Assembly: GCA_001552515.1 (NCBI GenBank)
Contig: BCRI01000004.1
Location: forward strand, 1 to 64,000
Direction of reading: 5' to 3'
Length of the DNA stretch: 64,000 nucleotides
Origin: Sphaerimonospora mesophila NBRC 14179 = JCM 3151
Lineage (GTDB): Bacteria > Actinomycetota > Actinomycetes > Streptosporangiales > Streptosporangiaceae
The notes beneath the pieces are model-generated. The model was not told the DNA's origin. It worked only from the letters and a program-made list of their open reading frames with translations, and ran no database searches. The position numbers were made by a program, and so were the translations under genes. This document shows, one piece after another, positions 53,992 through 62,930 of the stretch (its first letter is position 1; every line of letters starts with the position of its first letter).

Positions 53992-56133
53992 GTGGCCGAG
54001 AGATCAACCGGCGCGACCGCAGGGGCCGCGGGCAGGGTACCCGCGGCCGATCGGCCGGACATGGTACGCAATGTCGTGCTGGTCGGCCATTCCGGTGCCG
54101 GCAAGACGACCCTGATCGAGGCGCTGCTCGCGGAGACCGGCGTCATCCAGCGCATCGGCCGGGTCGAGGACGGGACCACGGTGTGCGACTTCGACGAGGT
54201 GGAGATGCGCCAGCAGCGCTCCGTCAACCTCTGCGCCGCCCCGGCCGTGCACAACGGCATGAAAATCAACTTCCTGGACACGCCCGGGTACGCCGATTTC
54301 GTCGGGGACCTGCGGGCCGGGCTGCGCGCCGCCGACGCCGCGCTGTTCGTCGTCTCGGCGGCCGAGGGCGTCGACGGGCTGACGCGGATGCTGTGGGAGG
54401 AGTGCGCCCTCGTCGGCATGCCGCGCGCCGTGGTCATCACGAAGATCGACCACCAGCGCGCCGACTTCGACGAGGTCCTCGCGAGCTGTCAGGACGCCTT
54501 CGGCGACGGCGTCGCGCCGCTCTACCTGCCCGTGAACGGCACGGGCCTGCTCGGGCTGCTCTCCCAGCGGTTCTTCGACTACGCGGGCGGCACGCGCGTG
54601 GAGCGGGATCCGGACCAGGGGCAGCTCGAGCTCATCGAGCAGTATCGCGGCGACCTCATCGAGGGGATCATCCAGGAGAGCGAGGACGAGTCGCTCATGG
54701 ACCGCTACCTCTCCGGGGAGGAGATCGACAGCAAGGTGCTGATCGACGACCTGGAGAAGGCGGTCGCCCGTGGCGGCTTCCACCCGGTGCTCGCCGCCGC
54801 GCCGGGAGTCGGGATGCGCGAGATCCTCGAGGTCGTCACGCAGGGATTTCCCTCGCCGCTCGAGCATCCGCTGCCCACCGTCACGACGATCGACGGCAGG
54901 CCGGTCACCGATCTGAGCGCCGACCCGGACGGCCCGCTGGTGGCGGAGATCGTCAAGACCACGAGCGATCCGTACGTCGGCCGGATCAGCCTGGTCCGCG
55001 TCTTCTCCGGCACGCTGACGCCCGACATGACCGTGCACGTGTCCGGCCACGGGCTGGCCGAGCGCGGGCACGAGGACCACGACCTCGACGAGCGCATCGG
55101 CGTGCTCAGCTCGCCGCTGGGCAAGACCCAGCGGCCGGTGGCCAAGTGCGTGGCCGGCGACATCTGCGCCATCGCCAAGCTCTCCCGGGCGGAGACCGGC
55201 GACACCCTGTCCGGCAAGGACGAGCCCATGCTCATGACGGCCTGGACGATGCCGGAGCCGCTGCTGCCGGTCGCGATCCGGGCGAGGTCGAAGGCCGACG
55301 AGGACAAGCTCAGCCAGGCCCTGGCCCGCCTGGTCGCCGAGGACCCGACGCTGCGGCTGGAGAACAACGCCGAGACCCACCAGCTCGTGCTGTGGTGCAT
55401 GGGCGAGGCCCACGCCGACGTCCTGCTCGACCGGCTGGCCAAGCGGCACGGCGTCGAGGTGGAGAAGGTGGACCTGCGGGTCCCGCTGCGCGAGACGTTC
55501 GGCGGCAGGACCCAGGCCATGGGCCGCAACGTCAAGCAGACCGGCGGCCACGGGCAGTACGCGATCTGCCACATCGAGGTGGAGCCGCTGCCGCCGGGCT
55601 CCGGGCTGGAGTTCGTGGACAAGATCGTCGGCGGCGTCGTGCCCCGTCAGTTCATCCCGTCGGTGGAGAAGGGCGTGCGGGCCCAGATGGAGCGGGGGGT
55701 GCTCGCCGGATATCCCGTCGTCGACATCCGGGTGACGCTCTACGACGGCAAGGCCCACTCGGTCGACTCCTCCGACATGGCCTTCCAGATCGCCGGGCAG
55801 CTCGCGCTGAAGGAGGCCGCGGCCAAGGTCCAGACGCTGCTGCTCGAACCGGTCGACGAGGTCTCGGTCCTGGTCGCCGACGAGTTCGTCGGCGCGGTCA
55901 TGTCCGACCTGTCGTCACGCCGCGGCCGGGTCCTCGGCACCGAGCCGGTGGGCGGCGGCACCGCGGGCGGGCGGACGCTGGTGCGGGCCGAGGTGCCCCA
56001 GCTGGAGATCACCAGGTACGCCATCGACCTTCGGTCGATGTCTCATGGGACGGGCAGCTTCACCAGGACGTTCCTGCGCTACGAGCCGCTGCCCGCGCAC
56101 CTCGCCGAGAAGGTCGTCGCGGCCTCGCAGTGA
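53992..56133 (+). CDS. Elongation factor G-like protein EF-G2
   Basis: 713 aa. G domain with P-loop GHSGAGKTTL, DTPGYADF (G3) and TKID instead of NKxD (G4); domains II to V follow with the GRNVKQTGGHGQYA region of domain IV. This is the second, shorter-lineage EF-G of actinobacteria (FusA2-like), which in mycobacteria lacks clear translocase function. GTG start after CGGGAGG. It is monocistronic with its own terminator. Confidence 0.92.
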   Translation: MAERSTGATAGAAGRVPAADRPDMVRNVVLVGHSGAGKTTLIEALLAETGVIQRIGRVEDGTTVCDFDEVEMRQQRSVNLCAAPAVHNGMKINFLDTPGYADFVGDLRAGLRAADAALFVVSAAEGVDGLTRMLWEECALVGMPRAVVITKIDHQRADFDEVLASCQDAFGDGVAPLYLPVNGTGLLGLLSQRFFDYAGGTRVERDPDQGQLELIEQYRGDLIEGIIQESEDESLMDRYLSGEEIDSKVLIDDLEKAVARGGFHPVLAAAPGVGMREILEVVTQGFPSPLEHPLPTVTTIDGRPVTDLSADPDGPLVAEIVKTTSDPYVGRISLVRVFSGTLTPDMTVHVSGHGLAERGHEDHDLDERIGVLSSPLGKTQRPVAKCVAGDICAIAKLSRAETGDTLSGKDEPMLMTAWTMPEPLLPVAIRARSKADEDKLSQALARLVAEDPTLRLENNAETHQLVLWCMGEAHADVLLDRLAKRHGVEVEKVDLRVPLRETFGGRTQAMGRNVKQTGGHGQYAICHIEVEPLPPGSGLEFVDKIVGGVVPRQFIPSVEKGVRAQMERGVLAGYPVVDIRVTLYDGKAHSVDSSDMAFQIAGQLALKEAAAKVQTLLLEPVDEVSVLVADEFVGAVMSDLSSRRGRVLGTEPVGGGTAGGRTLVRAEVPQLEITRYAIDLRSMSHGTGSFTRTFLRYEPLPAHLAEKVVAASQ

Positions 56134-56141
56134 GGGGCCGC

Positions 56142-56177
56142 CCCGGGCGCCGGGGTTTGGTACGGCCGGCGCCCGGG
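56142..56177 (+). terminator. Terminator after EF-G2
   Basis: Perfect 12-bp arms CCCGGGCGCCGG / CCGGCGCCCGGG around 12 bases, beginning 9 bases after the stop codon. Confidence 0.82.
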
Positions 56178-56320
56178 CAGTCCCAGCGGGTGAGCCGCGT
56201 CACACAGGCCTCCATAGGCACAGGTCACAGGTGGCGGATTTCACTTCTTGGCCGAATCCGGCATTTACCGATGCGACACTGGACGTCCGGACATGTCGGC
56301 ATTTCGGGGAGGGGCGCCAC

Positions 56321-57970
56321 ATGACCGATCGGGGCCACCGCCGTCTCGGCCGCCCGCTGATCGCCACCACCGCCGTCGCGCTGCTCGCGGGCGGGGCCGC
56401 GTACACCTTCGGGCCCGACGCGCGGGCGGAGCAGGGAGCCAGGGGCTCGGCCGCCGCGGCCAAGACCGCGGGCAAGGCCGGAGGCAAGGCGGCGCCGGAG
56501 CGTTCTTCCGCCGCCGGGTCCTGCCCCACCAGCGCGCGCTTCCCCAAGCGGCAGCTCCGCGGCGTGTGGATCGCCACGGTGCGCAACCTCGACTGGCCGT
56601 CCCGGCCCGGCCTGAGCCAGGAGCGGCAGCGCGCCGAATACCTGAAGATCCTCGACAACGCGGTCAAGCGGCGGCTGAACGCGGTGTTCTTCCAGGTGCG
56701 ACCCGCCTCCGACGCGCTCTACCGGTCGTCGCTCGAACCCTGGTCGCAGTGGCTGACCGGCACGGCGGGCAAGGATCCGGGATGGGACCCGCTGCCGTTC
56801 CTGGTGGAGGAGGCGCACAGGCGAGGCCTGGAGTTCCACGCCTGGTTCAACCCGTACCGGGCGGCCGAGTCCGCCACGTCCGAGCTGCCGCCCGGCCACC
56901 CGGCCCGGCGCCACCCCGACTGGACCGTCAGGCACGAGGGCGGCCTCTACTACAACCCCGGCCTCCCCCAGGTCAGGGACTGGGTGGCCCGCGTCGTGAC
57001 CGATGTGGTGCGCCGCTACGACGTGGACGGCGTCCACTTCGACGACTACTTCTATCCCTATCCGGGGAAGGGCACGCGGTTCGCCGACCAGGCCGCGTTC
57101 AAGAAGTACGGCAACGGCATGAAGCTGGCCGACTGGCGGCGCGACAACGTGAACAAGCTGGTGGGCCAGGTGTCGGCCGCGGTGCGCGAGGCCAAGCCGT
57201 ACGTGAAGTTCGGCATCAGCCCCTTCGGCATCTGGCGCAACAAGAAGGAGGATCCCAGCGGATCGAACACCAGCGGCATGTCCGCCTATGACAGCATTTA
57301 TGCGGACGCGAAGGCGTGGATCAAGGCGCGCAGCGTGGACTACATCATGCCCCAGCTCTACTGGCCGCGCGGGTTCTCCGCCGCCGCCTACGAGGAGCTC
57401 CTGCCCTGGTGGGCCGGCGCGGTCAAGGGCACCGGTGTGGACCTCTACATCGGCCAGGCGCTCTACCGCGTGGGCAGCACCGACACCCCGGCCTGGAAGA
57501 AGGTGGGCGAACTTCCCTCCCATCTCACCCTGAACCGGAAATATCCCGAGGTCGGGGGCGATGTCTACTTCAGCGCCAGATATCTGGTCTCCAACCCCCT
57601 GTCGGTCCTCGACCGGATCGTGTCCCAGCACTACCAGAGGCCGGCCCTGCTCCCCCTGCCCGAGCGGTTCAAGGCCAAGCGGCCGGCCGCCCCTCGCGGG
57701 GTGCGGCACGCGAACGGCACGCTCAGCTGGGAGGCCCGGCCGGACGCACGGGCGTACGCCGTCTATCGCGCGCCCGCCGGGCGGGCCGGCAAGACCGGCG
57801 GCGCTGCGGCCGCCGGAAGCAGTGCCTGCGTCACCGCCGACGCCCGCAACCTGGTGGCGATCGTCCCGGCGAGCGACGCCCCCTCCTACGCCGCCGGCGG
57901 CTCCGGCGCCTACTACGTGACCACCCTCGACCGCCTCGGCAACGAAAGCACCCCCACTCCCACCCGGTGA
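56321..57970 (+). CDS. Secreted GHL10/DUF187-type glycoside hydrolase
   Basis: 549 aa. Signal peptide (about 1-36, LIATTAVALLAGGAAYTF), an Ala/Lys-rich linker, and a TIM-barrel domain (about 78-430) with QLRGVWIATVRNLDWPS, AVFFQVRPASDALY, FHAWFNPYR, VDGVHFDDYFYPYP and VDYIMPQLYWPR, the pattern of the YngK/GHL10 family. A short C-terminal Fn3-like domain follows. Such enzymes act on extracellular or cell-wall glycans; the substrate is not established. ATG follows GGGGAGGGG. Convergent with the next gene, only 7 bases apart. Confidence 0.9.
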   Translation: MTDRGHRRLGRPLIATTAVALLAGGAAYTFGPDARAEQGARGSAAAAKTAGKAGGKAAPERSSAAGSCPTSARFPKRQLRGVWIATVRNLDWPSRPGLSQERQRAEYLKILDNAVKRRLNAVFFQVRPASDALYRSSLEPWSQWLTGTAGKDPGWDPLPFLVEEAHRRGLEFHAWFNPYRAAESATSELPPGHPARRHPDWTVRHEGGLYYNPGLPQVRDWVARVVTDVVRRYDVDGVHFDDYFYPYPGKGTRFADQAAFKKYGNGMKLADWRRDNVNKLVGQVSAAVREAKPYVKFGISPFGIWRNKKEDPSGSNTSGMSAYDSIYADAKAWIKARSVDYIMPQLYWPRGFSAAAYEELLPWWAGAVKGTGVDLYIGQALYRVGSTDTPAWKKVGELPSHLTLNRKYPEVGGDVYFSARYLVSNPLSVLDRIVSQHYQRPALLPLPERFKAKRPAAPRGVRHANGTLSWEARPDARAYAVYRAPAGRAGKTGGAAAAGSSACVTADARNLVAIVPASDAPSYAAGGSGAYYVTTLDRLGNESTPTPTR

Positions 57971-57977
57971 TCCACGG

Positions 57978-58709
57978 CTACAGCCAGGCGGCGAGCGCGG
58001 GCAGCACGCCGCCGGAGCGGTCCCGCAGCGTTCCCGCGCCGCGTCCGGTGAGCCAGCGAGCCAGTTCGGCGGGCGTGCCCGTGACCTCCACCGCCGGGTC
58101 ACCGGCCGGCTCCGCGCCCCCTCCGTCGAGGGACCAGGTGCGGCCGGTGGTGCCGGCCAGCACGAGCGCGGGCTCGCCGGGACGTCCGGCGCGCCGGGCG
58201 ACCACGTCGGTGACGAGTTCCTCGCACAGGTCGTCCGGCAGATCCGCGAAGGTGATCCCCACGTCGAGGTCGACCGTGTGCACGGCGACCTCCCGCGTAC
58301 GCATCCAGGGGATCTCGGAGGCGGGGACGGTACGGCCCTGGGCGGTGACGACCAGCGCGTCCCATTGCGGCCCCGCCAGGTCCGCGAGGTCGGCGGCCAG
58401 TCCCTCGGCGCTCTCACGGACCAGGGCGCGCAGCCGGTCCCGCGACCAGGACGCGCCTTCTGCGATCTCGGCGGCCCGCTGCTCGGCCGAGGCGTACATC
58501 GGGCTGGGCTCGCCGGTGCGCGCCCACGACACCAGCCGCCGCAGTGCGGCGGCGTTGAACCCGACGTGGGCCAGCAGGTGCCCGCGCGACCAGCCGGGCA
58601 ACCCGGTGGGCGCGGCCAGATCGCCCTCGCCGAGGTCGTGCAGCGCCCGCAGCAGCAGGCCCGTACCGTGGCGCATCCACTCCAGTGAACAGGTGAGCGA
58701 CCGGGTCAT
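57978..58709 (-). CDS. Maleylpyruvate isomerase family protein (mycothiol-dependent, DinB-like)
   Basis: 243 aa. N-terminal four-helix domain with metal histidine in HLLAHVGFNA and the E/H pair in TREVAVHTVDLD, followed by the MDMPI C-terminal domain. In gentisate degradation it isomerises maleylpyruvate to fumarylpyruvate using mycothiol. Context fits: it is coupled by ATGA to an FAH-family hydrolase and follows gentisate dioxygenase. Last gene of the operon. Confidence 0.88.
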   Translation of the reverse strand: MTRSLTCSLEWMRHGTGLLLRALHDLGEGDLAAPTGLPGWSRGHLLAHVGFNAAALRRLVSWARTGEPSPMYASAEQRAAEIAEGASWSRDRLRALVRESAEGLAADLADLAGPQWDALVVTAQGRTVPASEIPWMRTREVAVHTVDLDVGITFADLPDDLCEELVTDVVARRAGRPGEPALVLAGTTGRTWSLDGGGAEPAGDPAVEVTGTPAELARWLTGRGAGTLRDRSGGVLPALAAWL

Positions 58710-59551
58710 GCGGACATGTCCTTGGGAACGCGGGCGATGTTGTCCAGCCTGCCGATGCCGCTGATCTCGGTCACCACACGGGCCCCGTCGACGAGGTAGC
58801 GGGCCGGCCTTCGGGCGTGACCGACCCCGCCGGGGGTGCCGGTGGCGATGACGTCGCCGGGGCGCAGGGTCAGGATGGAGGAGGCGTACCTGACCAGCGC
58901 GACCGGGTCGAAGACCAGGTCGTCGGTCCGCGCCCGCTGCACCGTCTCACCGTCGACCTCACAGGTGAGGGAGAGCGCGGGGCGCACTCCGCCGGGCAGC
59001 TCGTCGGGCGTGACCAGGACCGGGCCCATGGGGGTCGTGCTCTCGAAGGTCTTGCCCTGGAGCCACTGCGGCGAGCGGTACTGCCAGTCCCGCATCGTGA
59101 CGTCGTTGACGACGGTGAACCCGGCGATCGCGGCCGCCGCCTGCTCCTCGGTGGCCCGCCGTACCGGCGCGCCGATGACCAGGGCGAGCTCCGCCTCCCA
59201 GTCGACCGCGTCGGACTCCGGCGCCAGTTCGATGTCGTCCGTGGGGCCGACGAGGGCCTCGGGGTACTTGGCGAAGAGCGTGGGGAACTCGGGCAGCTCC
59301 CGGCCCATCTCGGTGATGTGGTTGCGGTAGTTGAGGCCGACGCAGAGGATCTTCCCCGGCCGGGTGACGACCGGGGCGAGCCGCGCGCCGTCGAGCCCGT
59401 ACTCGGCTCCGCACGCGGTCTCAGCCTCCCGCCGCCAGTCCGGGCGGGCCAGCAGGGCGCGAACGTCCGGCGCGCCCAGGTCGACGTAACGGTCCTTCTC
59501 GCACCGCACGGCGCGGGTCACGCCGTCGACGCGAAGGGTGGCGAGCTTCAA
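58706..59551 (-). CDS. Fumarylacetoacetate hydrolase family protein, probable fumarylpyruvate hydrolase
   Basis: 281 aa. FAH fold with ILCVGLNYRNHITEMG, metal ligands in DWEAELALVIG and TVVNDVTMRDWQ, and the GDVIATGTPGGVGHAR loop. In this operon the natural role is cleavage of fumarylpyruvate to fumarate and pyruvate, the last step of the gentisate path. It starts with TTG at 59551, overlapping the dioxygenase stop as TTGA. Confidence 0.9.
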   Translation of the reverse strand: MKLATLRVDGVTRAVRCEKDRYVDLGAPDVRALLARPDWRREAETACGAEYGLDGARLAPVVTRPGKILCVGLNYRNHITEMGRELPEFPTLFAKYPEALVGPTDDIELAPESDAVDWEAELALVIGAPVRRATEEQAAAAIAGFTVVNDVTMRDWQYRSPQWLQGKTFESTTPMGPVLVTPDELPGGVRPALSLTCEVDGETVQRARTDDLVFDPVALVRYASSILTLRPGDVIATGTPGGVGHARRPARYLVDGARVVTEISGIGRLDNIARVPKDMSA

Positions 59552-60669
59552 CGGGGAACTCCATCCTCATGTACGCGGGCCTGGTGCAGGCGCTCGAAGA
59601 TCGGGGTGTCACTGAAACGGAAGAGATCCAGGGCCGTCTCCGCGCCGACAGTCAGCGGCTGCCACGACGGGACGACGAACACGTCTCCCGTCTCGACGGT
59701 CCATTCGCGGTCGCCGACGGTCGCCCGCCCGCGCCCCTCGAACACCTGCCAGACCGACGACCCGACCTCGCGGCGCGCCGCGGTCAGTGCGCCGTCGCGC
59801 AGCCGGTGGAACTCGGCGCGGATGGTGGGCATGACGTCGCCGCCGGTGGTGGGGTTGATGTAGCGCACGGCGGCGTGGCCGGGCTCGACCACCCCCGGGT
59901 GGCCTTCGCGTTCCAGGTCCAGCTGGTCGCGCAGCGCGGCGTCGGTGTGCTCCCACCGGTACGCGGCGATCGGCGAGCTCGGGGTGTCCGCGAGCTGCGA
60001 GACGGCGCGTAGACCGGGGTGGGCCCAGATCCGCTCCGAGCGCGACCGGTCCGGCGTCCGCGTGCTCGACACCTGGTCGGGGCCGAACTCGAAGAACGCG
60101 CTATCGGTGGCGTGCACGAATGGGATGTCCAGGCCGTCCAGCCACGCCATGGGCCGGGTGGCGATGTTGTGGTGGCCGTGCCACTGCCAGCCGGGTGTGA
60201 GCAGCAGGTCGCCGCGTCGCATGGCGACCGGGTCGCCGTTCACGACGGTCCACACCCCTTCCCCCTCCAGGACGAACCGGAAGGCGTTCTGGGTGTGGCG
60301 ATGTTCGGGCGCCACCTCGCCCGGGCACAGGTACTGGATCGCCGCCCAGAGGGTCGACGTCGCGTACGGCCGCCCGCCGAGGCCCGGGTTGGCGAGGGCG
60401 ATCGCCCTGCGCTCTCCGCCGCGGCCGACCGGGACCAGGTCGCCGGCCCGCTCGGCCAGCGGGAGAATCTCGTTCCAGCGCCACACATGCGGCAGCGCCT
60501 CGGACCTCGGGGACGTCGGCATCAGGTCGCCGATCTCGGTCCACAGCGGCACGAGCAGCTCCTGCTCGAACGACCGGTAGAGGGCGTCGAGCTCGGATGT
60601 GCGTTCGGGCTGCCCCGGGCCGTCACCGGCCTCGATGCGGACGATCCCGGAGAAGCTGTCGCCGGACAT
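59548..60669 (-). CDS. Gentisate 1,2-dioxygenase (bicupin)
   Basis: 373 aa, two cupin domains. Iron ligands of the first cupin are in PEHRHTQNAFRFVLEGEG and the following HGHHN; the second cupin (GSSVWQVFEGRGRATVGDREW) is non-metal, as usual. Opens the ring of gentisate to maleylpyruvate. ATG at 60669 follows GAGGAGG. One base from the flavin reductase-FCD stop. 1-Hydroxy-2-naphthoate or salicylate dioxygenase are related alternatives, but the two downstream genes favour gentisate. Confidence 0.9.
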   Translation of the reverse strand: MSGDSFSGIVRIEAGDGPGQPERTSELDALYRSFEQELLVPLWTEIGDLMPTSPRSEALPHVWRWNEILPLAERAGDLVPVGRGGERRAIALANPGLGGRPYATSTLWAAIQYLCPGEVAPEHRHTQNAFRFVLEGEGVWTVVNGDPVAMRRGDLLLTPGWQWHGHHNIATRPMAWLDGLDIPFVHATDSAFFEFGPDQVSSTRTPDRSRSERIWAHPGLRAVSQLADTPSSPIAAYRWEHTDAALRDQLDLEREGHPGVVEPGHAAVRYINPTTGGDVMPTIRAEFHRLRDGALTAARREVGSSVWQVFEGRGRATVGDREWTVETGDVFVVPSWQPLTVGAETALDLFRFSDTPIFERLHQARVHEDGVPR

Positions 60670-60670
60670 G

Positions 60671-61660
60671 TCAGACCTCCTCACTCGGGGGGCACAGGCG
60701 CCGGTGCACCACGGCCAGGTGCTGTGTCATCGCCTCGCGGGCGCGTACGGCGTCGCCCCCGGCGATGGCGTCGTAGATCTCCTGATGGGCGGCCAGGGTC
60801 CGCTCGGTCGCCTGCGGGCTCGTCCCCGCCGAGTAGTGGGCGTGGCGCGAGCGGGCGAGCGCCTGCAGCGAGGCCGCGATGGCGGGGTTGCCGCTGGCCA
60901 TGCCCAGCGCCGCGTGGAACCGTACGGACTCGGCGGTGAACAGGTCGGGCGCGGGCGCGGCGCGGCGAGCCTCGTCGAGGGCCTCCCGCAGCGCGGCCAG
61001 CCCGTCGGGAAGCCGGCGGAACGCCGCCAGTTCGGCCGCGGCGGGTTCGAGGGCACGCTGCGCCTCGATCAGCTCGTCGGGCGACAGGCCGCCTGCGTGC
61101 AGTTGCACGGACAGGGCATCGGCGAACTCCTCGATCCGGCCGTCGGGGGTGCCCTCGTCGTCGGGGTCGAGCCGCCGGTAGCCGCCCGCCCAGTACAGCA
61201 GCGGGTCGCCCTCGGTCCCGCCCGCCGCGACCACCTCTCCGATCAGGATCTGGTGGTCACCGCCGGGGAGGATGGCGTGCAGGCGGGTGTCGAACCAGCT
61301 CAGGCAGTCGGAAACGATGGGGGCTCCGGTCCGCTCCGGGGCGGTGGTGACACCGGGGAACACGCCCTCGGCCCGGCCGCGGCCCCGGGTGGAGAAGTAC
61401 TGCGACACGTCGCGCTGCCCGCTCGCCAGCACGCTGATCGAGAAGCAGCCCGCCGCTTCCACCTCGTCGAGGAAGGGGCTGTGGGCATTGATCGAGACGG
61501 CGACCAGCAGGGGGTTCAGCGAGAGCGAGACGAACGAGGTGGCGGTGATGCCGTAGAGGTGCCGGCCGTTGCGGGTCGCCACCACCGTCACGCCGGAGGC
61601 GAACCGGCCCGCCGCCCGCCGGAACGCGGCCGCGGTCGCGGAAGCGGTGTCCGCGGTCAT
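60671..61660 (-). CDS. Flavin reductase domain fused to an FCD ligand-binding domain
   Basis: 329 aa. Residues about 10-165 are a flavin-reductase-like FMN-binding domain (FRRAAGRFASGVTVVAT, GITATSFVSLSLNPLLVAVSI, CLSWFDTRLHAILPGGDHQILIGEV). Residues about 185-325 match the C-terminal ligand-binding domain of FadR-type GntR regulators (FHAALGMASGNPAI, LAAHQEIYDAIAGGDAVRAREAMTQHL) with the metal histidines kept, but no DNA-binding helix-turn-helix. It could supply reduced flavin to a monooxygenase and be controlled by a bound aromatic ligand, which is inference. ATGA overlap with the RraA-family gene. Confidence 0.88.
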   Translation of the reverse strand: MTADTASATAAAFRRAAGRFASGVTVVATRNGRHLYGITATSFVSLSLNPLLVAVSINAHSPFLDEVEAAGCFSISVLASGQRDVSQYFSTRGRGRAEGVFPGVTTAPERTGAPIVSDCLSWFDTRLHAILPGGDHQILIGEVVAAGGTEGDPLLYWAGGYRRLDPDDEGTPDGRIEEFADALSVQLHAGGLSPDELIEAQRALEPAAAELAAFRRLPDGLAALREALDEARRAAPAPDLFTAESVRFHAALGMASGNPAIAASLQALARSRHAHYSAGTSPQATERTLAAHQEIYDAIAGGDAVRAREAMTQHLAVVHRRLCPPSEEV

Positions 61661-62277
61661 GACGTGACCACCGGACGTCCGAGCGGACGGAATCCGTACA
61701 GGTCGAGGCTGAGCTCCCCGTCCCGCAGCCGGGCCATGTACGCGTCCTCCTTGGCGACCCGCCGCCGGGCCGCCGCCACGACGTCGTCCACGGAGGCGGC
61801 GGGGAGCACGACGATCCCGTCCTCGTCCGCCACGACCAGATCGCCGCGGTTGACGACCCGGCCGCGCATGACGACGGGAGACCCGATGGCGCCGGGCCAC
61901 TCCTTGCCTGTCCCCCGGATCGCGACCGATGTGCTGAACGCCGGGAACCCGATGGCGCGCATGCGCTCGGTGTCGCGCACCCCGCCGTCGATCACCAGGC
62001 CGACGACGCCGCGCGCCTGGGCGGCGACCGCGAGGACCTCGCCCCAGTAGCCGAACGGCGCGCCGCCCGCGTCGACCACGAGGACGTCACCGGGCCGGGC
62101 CTCCTCCAGGGCCCAGTGCAGGGGGAGGTTGTCCCCCGCCGCGGCCTGGACGGGCAACGCCCGACCGGCGAGCCGGGCGCCGGTCCACGCCGGGCGGAAC
62201 GCCGGGTCGAGGTCGCAGTTCAGGCCGGATGCCTCGAACAGCGTCGCCGACCCCATCTCCAGCAGCTCACTGGTCAT
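61657..62277 (-). CDS. RraA-family protein 1 (HMG/CHA aldolase-like)
   Basis: 206 aa. The family core WGEVLAVAAQARGVVGLVIDGGVRDTERM contains the GxxxxxA..RG..G.VxDGxxRD signature, with PGDVLVVDAGG before and RGDLVVADEDGIVVLP after. Members with this signature cleave 4-carboxy-4-hydroxy-2-oxoadipate or 4-hydroxy-4-methyl-2-oxoglutarate at the end of protocatechuate or gallate meta-cleavage, with a divalent metal. Last of three adjacent family members. Start ATG at 62277, two bases after the upstream stop. Confidence 0.88.
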   Translation of the reverse strand: MTSELLEMGSATLFEASGLNCDLDPAFRPAWTGARLAGRALPVQAAAGDNLPLHWALEEARPGDVLVVDAGGAPFGYWGEVLAVAAQARGVVGLVIDGGVRDTERMRAIGFPAFSTSVAIRGTGKEWPGAIGSPVVMRGRVVNRGDLVVADEDGIVVLPAASVDDVVAAARRRVAKEDAYMARLRDGELSLDLYGFRPLGRPVVTS

Positions 62278-62279
62278 GA

Positions 62280-62930
62280 TCACGCCTTCCGCTGCAGGTC
62301 GTGGTAGCCGTATGCGGCGCGGGCCTCGGCGATGGAGGAACCGGCCAGCGCCATGCGCAGGATCCCGTCCTCGCGCTCGGCGATCTCCTCCGCCACCGCG
62401 AGCACCCGCTCCTCGCAGTCCTGCGGCACGGCGACGACGCCGTCCTGGTCGCCGATGAGCAGGTCGCCGGGGCGGACCTGCACCCCGCCGATGTTCACCG
62501 GTCCCTGCACCTCGGCGACCTCGACGCGGTCTTTTCCGGTGCGCATGAACCGGCCCCGGCTGTAGATCGGGTACGCGAGGTCGAGCGCCCGGTGCACGTC
62601 GCGGCACACACCGTCGATGACGGTTCCGGCGACACCGCGGGCGTTCGCGACCGCGGTGAGGATGTCGCCCCACACGGTGCAGTCGGTCCTGCCGTCGTTG
62701 TCCAGCACGACCACCCCGCCCGCGGGCACGTCGTCCAGGTAGTCGCCGACGGTTCCGGGCGGCGTGCTCGCCGACACGTACCTGATCGTGTACGCGCGGC
62801 CGGCCATGCGCTGCCCGGGGCCGAGCGGCGCGAGGCCCAGCAGGCCGCCCGTACGGCCGAGCCGGTCCAGGGCGTCCGAGATGGTGGCGGTGGAGAGGCG
62901 GGCGAGCCGCTCGTCGACGGTGCCGGTCAT
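62280..62930 (-). CDS. RraA-family protein 2 (HMG/CHA aldolase-like)
   Basis: 216 aa. Signature WGDILTAVANARGVAGTVIDGVCRDV, with LDNDGRTDCTVWG before and PGDLLIGDQDGVVAVP after. STATISDALDRLG near the N-terminus is the family start. Diverged from its neighbours, so probably not a recent duplicate. ATGA overlap with member 3. Confidence 0.88.
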   Translation of the reverse strand: MTGTVDERLARLSTATISDALDRLGRTGGLLGLAPLGPGQRMAGRAYTIRYVSASTPPGTVGDYLDDVPAGGVVVLDNDGRTDCTVWGDILTAVANARGVAGTVIDGVCRDVHRALDLAYPIYSRGRFMRTGKDRVEVAEVQGPVNIGGVQVRPGDLLIGDQDGVVAVPQDCEERVLAVAEEIAEREDGILRMALAGSSIAEARAAYGYHDLQRKA

